Both the position numbers and the translations under genes were made by a program. Of a DNA stretch of 64,000 bases, positions 59,804 to 64,000 are shown piece by piece (the stretch's first letter is position 1; every line of letters starts with the position of its first letter). This DNA comes from Uliginosibacterium aquaticum (GTDB lineage Bacteria > Pseudomonadota > Gammaproteobacteria > Burkholderiales > Rhodocyclaceae), in contig NZ_JABCSC020000001.1 in NCBI RefSeq assembly GCF_012972705.2, forward strand, positions 558,001 through 622,000, in the 5' to 3' direction. Under the pieces are notes generated by a model. It was given only the letters and a program-made list of their open reading frames with translations. It did not search any database and had not been told where the DNA came from.

Positions 59804-61207
59804 GTGTTGCGCATTCCGAAACACATCCTGGTGCCGATGATCGTTGCCTGTGCCCTGTTCATGGAGAACATGGACTCGACGGTGATTGCCACCTGCCTGC
59901 CCACCATTGCGCGGGATCTGCAGGAAGATCCGATCGCCCTGAAGCTGGCGCTGACCTCCTACCTGCTGAGCCTGGCGGTGTTTATCCCGATCAGTGGCTG
60001 GATGGCCGATCGCTTCGGCGCGCGTACGGTGTTCCGGGCGGCCATCGGCGTGTTCATGGGCGGTTCGGTGTGCTGTGCCTTGTCCGCTTCGCTGGAAGGA
60101 TTTGTGGCCGCGCGCTTCCTGCAGGGCATGGGCGGCGCGATGATGGTGCCGGTGGGGCGGCTGGTGGTGCTGCGCAGCACCAGCAAGGCCGAACTGGTGC
60201 AGGCCATGGCCTATCTGACCATGCCGGCCCTGCTCGGGCCGGTGATCGGCCCGCCGCTGGGCGGCTTCATCGCCACCTACTTTCATTGGCGCTGGATCTT
60301 CTTCATCAATATTCCGATCAGTATCCTGGGCCTCTACATGGCCGGGCGGCATATCGAGAACCTGCGCGAAGACGTACCCCGGCCGCTCGACTGGAGTGGT
60401 TTCCTGCTTTCGGCGCTGGGCCTTTCCGCCTTGATGCTGGGCCTGGCCACGGCCGGGCGGCATCTGGTGTCGCTGCCCGTTTCGCTGGCCAGCATGGCTG
60501 CCGGAGCTGCGCTGATGGTGATCTATGTATGGCAGGCGCGTGCCAAGGCGTATCCGCTGCTGAGTCTGGATCTGCTGCGCATCGAGACTTTCCGCGCCGG
60601 GGTGGTCGGTGGCTTTTTCTTCCGCATCGGTATCGGCGCGATTCCCTTCCTGCTGCCCTTGTTCCTGCAACTGGGTTTCGGCCTGAATTCCTTTGAATCG
60701 GGTCTGCTGACCTGTGCTTCGGCGGCCGGGGCGCTGTCGATGAAAACCATTGCAGCGAAGATCCTGCAGCGCTTCGGCTTTCGCCGTGTGCTGATCGTCA
60801 ACACCGCGCTGGCCTCTGTCTCATTACTCCTGATCGGGGCCTTCACGGCGCATACGCCACATGCCTTGATCATGGTGGTACTGCTGGTCGGCGGCTGTTT
60901 CCGCTCGCTGCAGTTCACCAGCCTGAATGCGCTGTCCTATGCCGATGTGGAGACTGCGCAGATGAGCCAGGCCACCAGCCTCGCCAGCGTGGTGCAGCAA
61001 CTGGCGGCGGGCATGGGGGTGACGGTGGGGGCATTTGCCCTGCAGGGGGCAATGAGTCTGCAGGGGCATCAGGCCACACAGGCGGCGGACTTCCCGCCAG
61101 CCTTCGCTGTGGTGGCACTGGTATCGCTGACGGCACTGCTGTGGCTTACGCGTTTGCCCGCCAGCGCCGGGGCGGTGCTGTCGGGGCACCGCCACGCGGA
61201 CAACTGA
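59804..61207 (+). CDS. MFS transporter, DHA2-like (EmrB/QacA group)
   Basis: A 467-residue transporter starting with GTG at 59804. MENMDSTVIATCLPTIARDL is the DHA2 motif in TM1, SGWMADRFGARTVFRAA is motif A, and LGPVIGPPLGGFIATYFHWRWIFFINIP is the antiporter motif C region. About fourteen hydrophobic segments fit a proton-driven exporter of lipophilic compounds. It stands alone, divergent from the ATM1-type gene. Confidence 0.93.
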   Translation: MLRIPKHILVPMIVACALFMENMDSTVIATCLPTIARDLQEDPIALKLALTSYLLSLAVFIPISGWMADRFGARTVFRAAIGVFMGGSVCCALSASLEGFVAARFLQGMGGAMMVPVGRLVVLRSTSKAELVQAMAYLTMPALLGPVIGPPLGGFIATYFHWRWIFFINIPISILGLYMAGRHIENLREDVPRPLDWSGFLLSALGLSALMLGLATAGRHLVSLPVSLASMAAGAALMVIYVWQARAKAYPLLSLDLLRIETFRAGVVGGFFFRIGIGAIPFLLPLFLQLGFGLNSFESGLLTCASAAGALSMKTIAAKILQRFGFRRVLIVNTALASVSLLLIGAFTAHTPHALIMVVLLVGGCFRSLQFTSLNALSYADVETAQMSQATSLASVVQQLAAGMGVTVGAFALQGAMSLQGHQATQAADFPPAFAVVALVSLTALLWLTRLPASAGAVLSGHRHADN

Positions 61208-61219
61208 AAACCAGAATGC

Positions 61220-62215
61220 TTACTCGGTAGCGGCCTTGCGCGAGCCGGTCATGATCTTGACCATCAGGGCGGTGGTGCGCTGGCTGGCCACGACCGGGGC
61301 GTAGGCATCCTTCATCAGCGAGATGGTGGTGGCCGAACCGCGGAACGGCGCGAACTTCACACCGGCCTTTTCGAGCTTGGACTTGAGCGCAGAGTCGGCC
61401 TGGGCACGCACCTTGGCGGCGTAGGCTGCGGACTCGATGGCGGACTGCTGCACGATGCCCTTTTCAGCGGTCGACAGGCTGCTCCAGCGCTGCTTGGAGA
61501 TCAGCATCACGATCGGCTGCACCAGGTGGTAGCTGAAGGTGTAATAAGGCGCGATCTTGTAGTGCTCTGAAGTGTAGTAGGAGGTGAGGTCGTTCTCGGC
61601 CACGTCCAGCTCGCCTGCCTTGAAGGCTGCCGGTACCTTGTCGAAACCGATGGTGGATGCTTCGGCGCCCAGGGCGGTGGCCATGGCGATCAGGTCCTGG
61701 CGCTTGGGCAGGCGGATCTTGAGGCCCTTGAAGTCCGATGCGTAGGAGAGCGACTTCTTGTTCGAGTAGAAGGAGCGGGCTCCGCCGTCATACCAGGTCA
61801 GCGCGATATAACCCTTCTCTTCCATCAGCACCTGCAGCTCCTTGCCGACTTCGCCATTGAGCGCGCTCATCATGTGCTCGGGGTCACGGAACAGGAAGGG
61901 CAGGTTCAGGATGCGCATTTCAGGCACATCGTCCTGCAGGGCGGAGGAGGTGAACAGCACCACATCGACTTCGCCCTTGCTGAATTTCGGAATCACATCC
62001 TTCTGCTGGCCCATCTCTTCGCAGCAGATCACCTTGCCGCTGTGCTTGCCTTGCGAGTTCAGCTTGAGGCGATCGAAGAAGTACTGCAGGCCTTGGTGCT
62101 GCGGATAGTCGTCAGCTTCGCGCACCCAACCCTTGAGTTCGGCAGCGCCGGCGGCGAGCGAGCTGCAGGCGAGGGCTGCGGCGATCAGGATGCGGCGAAG
62201 AGGTGCTGAGGTCAT
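61220..62215 (-). CDS. TRAP transporter periplasmic binding protein (DctP type)
   Basis: A 331-residue DctP-family protein with an N-terminal signal peptide (residues 1-24, AAGA). FDRLKLNSQGKHSGKVI, MRILNLPFLFRD, WYDGGARSFYSNKKSL, LKGLKIRLPK-like FKGLKIRLPKRQDL and ENDLTSYYTSEHYK are family landmarks. It would capture a carboxylate for a Na+-driven permease. No DctQ/DctM permease genes are adjacent, so it is an orphan binding protein. Confidence 0.93.
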   Translation of the reverse strand: MTSAPLRRILIAAALACSSLAAGAAELKGWVREADDYPQHQGLQYFFDRLKLNSQGKHSGKVICCEEMGQQKDVIPKFSKGEVDVVLFTSSALQDDVPEMRILNLPFLFRDPEHMMSALNGEVGKELQVLMEEKGYIALTWYDGGARSFYSNKKSLSYASDFKGLKIRLPKRQDLIAMATALGAEASTIGFDKVPAAFKAGELDVAENDLTSYYTSEHYKIAPYYTFSYHLVQPIVMLISKQRWSSLSTAEKGIVQQSAIESAAYAAKVRAQADSALKSKLEKAGVKFAPFRGSATTISLMKDAYAPVVASQRTTALMVKIMTGSRKAATE

Positions 62216-62340
62216 GCGGGACTCCTGGAGTCGTTGTGGTTCAGGCCTGCCCGGATGGGCGGACGCAGATATCCCGGAAGGATGCCGCTGCTAGCGCCGG
62301 AGGGCAAGTCCGAGCGTCGTACGAATGCAACAAAATAGAG

Positions 62341-63165
62341 CTATTCGCCGCTCTGGAGCTGACGAATGCCATCTTGCAGAAGGCGTGCGGCGATGCTCAC
62401 CGGGGCTGGCAGCTGGGGTAGGCGGTCCAGCGAAAACCATTGTGCATCCTCGATTTCATCGGCCTGGGGGGTGATTTCGCCACCGGCATAGTCGGCATGA
62501 AACGCCAGCATCAGCGATTGTGGGAAGGGCCAGGGTTGGCTGGCGAACCAGCGGATGTTGGTGATGTAAATGCCGGTTTCTTCGAATACTTCACGGCTCA
62601 GGCAGCCCTCCACACTCTCGCCTGCCTCAACGAAACCGGCCAGTGCGCTGTACATGCCGGGGCGAAAATGCGGCGAACGCGCCAGTAGCAGCTCCTTGCC
62701 CTTGCGCACCAGGCACATCACGGCCGGTGCGATCTGCGGGTAGCTGCGGTGGGTGCATACCGTGCACAGCTTGGCAGGCTCGGCCGGATCGATCCGGGTG
62801 GGCGCACCGCAGGCGCCGCAGAAGCGGCTGGCCCGATCCCAGCCGAGCAGGTGCTTGGCTCTTGCGGCCAGCATCCAGGTTTCATCGGCGATGAGGCCGA
62901 AGGCAGCGCGCGGATTGACCGCCTGGACATCTTCCGGCAGCGCCAGCTCGGCCGGCCAGCGGCGTGCGCGACACGGCCGCCCGCCTAGCTGGCCGAGCAG
63001 AAAGTCGCTCTCTGGCGGAGGCAGAGCGGCCAGGGCGGCTGAAGCGGGCAGGGCGTGCTGGTGGCTCAGGAGCAGGTCCTCGCCGGCAAAGGCGAACTCG
63101 AAGGCTTCGCTGATTTCGCTCGGCGCGGCACTCAGATGGGGCAGGAAATCAGCGGGCCAATTCAC
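62341..63165 (-). CDS. nudC: NAD+ diphosphatase / NADH pyrophosphatase
   Basis: A 274-residue NudC. The zinc ribbon is FCGACGAPT...LCTVCTHRSYPQIAPAV, and the Nudix box is GFVEAGESVEGCLSREVFEETG with the NADH-specific follow-on SQPWPFPQSLMLAF. It hydrolyses NADH/NAD+ and removes NAD caps from RNA. Single gene, divergent from the patatin-like gene. Confidence 0.96.
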   Translation of the reverse strand: MNWPADFLPHLSAAPSEISEAFEFAFAGEDLLLSHQHALPASAALAALPPPESDFLLGQLGGRPCRARRWPAELALPEDVQAVNPRAAFGLIADETWMLAARAKHLLGWDRASRFCGACGAPTRIDPAEPAKLCTVCTHRSYPQIAPAVMCLVRKGKELLLARSPHFRPGMYSALAGFVEAGESVEGCLSREVFEETGIYITNIRWFASQPWPFPQSLMLAFHADYAGGEITPQADEIEDAQWFSLDRLPQLPAPVSIAARLLQDGIRQLQSGE

Positions 63166-63265
63166 GCAGGGACTCCGGGAGGGCCGACATCGGGGCAGCT
63201 GTCAGCATGCTGCAATGGGGGCTCATTATGCTGCATCGACCCCCGCCTCTGCCCGGAGAAACAGC

Positions 63266-64000
63266 ATGGCCAACTCTCGCCGCACTCCTTCCCCCGCGTC
63301 TGCCGATACCGCCCGCACTGCACTGATCATCAGTGGCGGCGCGCCGAATGCGACCCTGGTCGCCGGTGCGCTGGTGGCCTTCCACGAACTGGGGCTCAAG
63401 TTCGATGTGATCTCCACGGCGGGGGCGGGCGCCTTGCTGGGCCTGATGTACTGCGCGCCAAAGAATGGCGATCCGGTCAGCACGCTGGCCGGGCTGAAGG
63501 AGATGGGCGTGGCTGATCCGCTCTACGAGGCCTTTCCGGTGAACTTCAAGGTCTTCAATAAGCCGGGCACGCTGGCCGATCTGTACCGCCGCGCGCTGGG
63601 TCTGAATCCCTTCATCCAGAAAATGATGGATTGGCCTGCCCAGACCCCGCTGGCCCAGCTGGTGAAAGACTCCAGTGCGCTGATGCTGGCTTCAGCCTGC
63701 CCCAGCGACCTCAATCCGGAGTCGCTGGGCTTGTGCGCACATGTACCGTTTGCCGAAACGATCATCGATTTCGCCGCCGTGCCGCAGATCACGCCGGATT
63801 TCTGCGTGAATGCCTTCAACCTGCGCACGCGCCAGATGGAAAACTTCCGCAAGGACAAACTTGGCCCGCCGCATCTGCAGGCAGCGTTGTCCTTCCCCTT
63901 CCTGTATCCACCTACCGAGCTGGATGGCGGGCTCTACATCGAAGGTGCTGCGCTGGATTGCCTGAACTTTCACGAGTTGTTGAGCCGCCATCCGCAGCTC
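63266..64000 (+). CDS. Patatin-like protein with replaced nucleophile (cut by window edge)
   Basis: The first 245 residues are visible. GGAG precedes the ATG at 63266. ALIISGGAPNATLVAGALVAFHELGLKFDV matches the patatin oxyanion-loop opening. The nucleophile elbow reads ISTAGAGALLG, with Gly53 where the GxSxG serine is expected, while the Asp of the dyad is kept (ELDGGLYIEG, Asp220). It is therefore probably not a working lipase. The middle part (FKVFNKPGTLADLYRRALGL) resembles bacterial patatin-like proteins. Confidence 0.85.
   Translation, partial: MANSRRTPSPASADTARTALIISGGAPNATLVAGALVAFHELGLKFDVISTAGAGALLGLMYCAPKNGDPVSTLAGLKEMGVADPLYEAFPVNFKVFNKPGTLADLYRRALGLNPFIQKMMDWPAQTPLAQLVKDSSALMLASACPSDLNPESLGLCAHVPFAETIIDFAAVPQITPDFCVNAFNLRTRQMENFRKDKLGPPHLQAALSFPFLYPPTELDGGLYIEGAALDCLNFHELLSRHPQL

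Noticed and set aside
1-64000. CRISPR arrays, tRNA, rRNA, prophage or transposase genes
   Set aside because: Looked for repeat-spacer patterns, cloverleaf-like ends and transposase motifs; none were recognised by eye.

Overview
The window looks like the chromosome of a GC-rich Gram-negative bacterium, most likely a betaproteobacterium. I infer this from codon usage and gene families only; no rRNA, tRNA or origin is present to fix the taxon. About 55 genes are supported. Two are cut by the window ends and two further stretches look like gene remnants.

0-7 kb: the start of a circularly permuted ATP-grasp protein, an EAL protein that looks catalytically dead, a divergent ytfH/qorB pair and a chemoreceptor. 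6.2-23.4 kb: a nitrogen-scavenging island. It holds two FadR-type GntR regulators, an amidase, a PuuE-like deacetylase, an NTF2-like protein, a branched-chain-amino-acid-type ABC importer with a LivM-LivG-LivF fusion, an HpxZ/AtzH-like protein, a TSUP permease, an HpxW-like gamma-glutamyltransferase, a polyamine-type ABC importer and an HpxA/hydantoin-racemase-like protein. The enzymes resemble those of allantoin, oxamate and ureide catabolism. Three promoters here match the sigma54 GG-N10-GC pattern, and two copies of a TTGTCGACAA palindrome probably serve the first GntR protein.

23.5-25.2 kb, 36.4-39.6 kb: plant-polymer enzymes (PL9-like and PL3-like pectate lyases, a tannase/feruloyl-esterase family protein). 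26-36.4 kb: two OmpR-type two-component systems around a predicted transmembrane flavin electron-transfer operon (two PepSY-type membrane proteins, a DUF2271 protein with the flavinylation motif DGVSGAT, ApbE, and a membrane-anchored flavodoxin/FNR reductase). 39.7-41.8 kb: a BNR/YCF48-type repeat protein.

41.8-47.7 kb: an accessory region. It carries an A/T-rich gene of the sporadically distributed TIGR04141/DUF6119 type that has the structure of a mobile integron gene cassette (attC at its stop codon, matching 5' crossover, no integrase in view). Next come a secreted nuclease flanked by diverged direct repeats, an amtB gene without glnK, and a REP-like array.

47.7-64 kb: an ETF redox module (ETF-QO, LysR regulator, etfB, etfA, FNR), a lipoprotein, an AlkD-like protein, a DUF1800/DUF1501 pair, an ATM1-type ABC exporter, an MFS transporter, a TRAP binding protein, nudC, and the start of a patatin-like protein whose nucleophile serine is replaced.

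Best leads: the TIGR04141 integron cassette; the sigma54/GntR-controlled ureide island; the predicted DUF2271 flavoprotein circuit with its leaderless ApbE; and several family members with key residues replaced.
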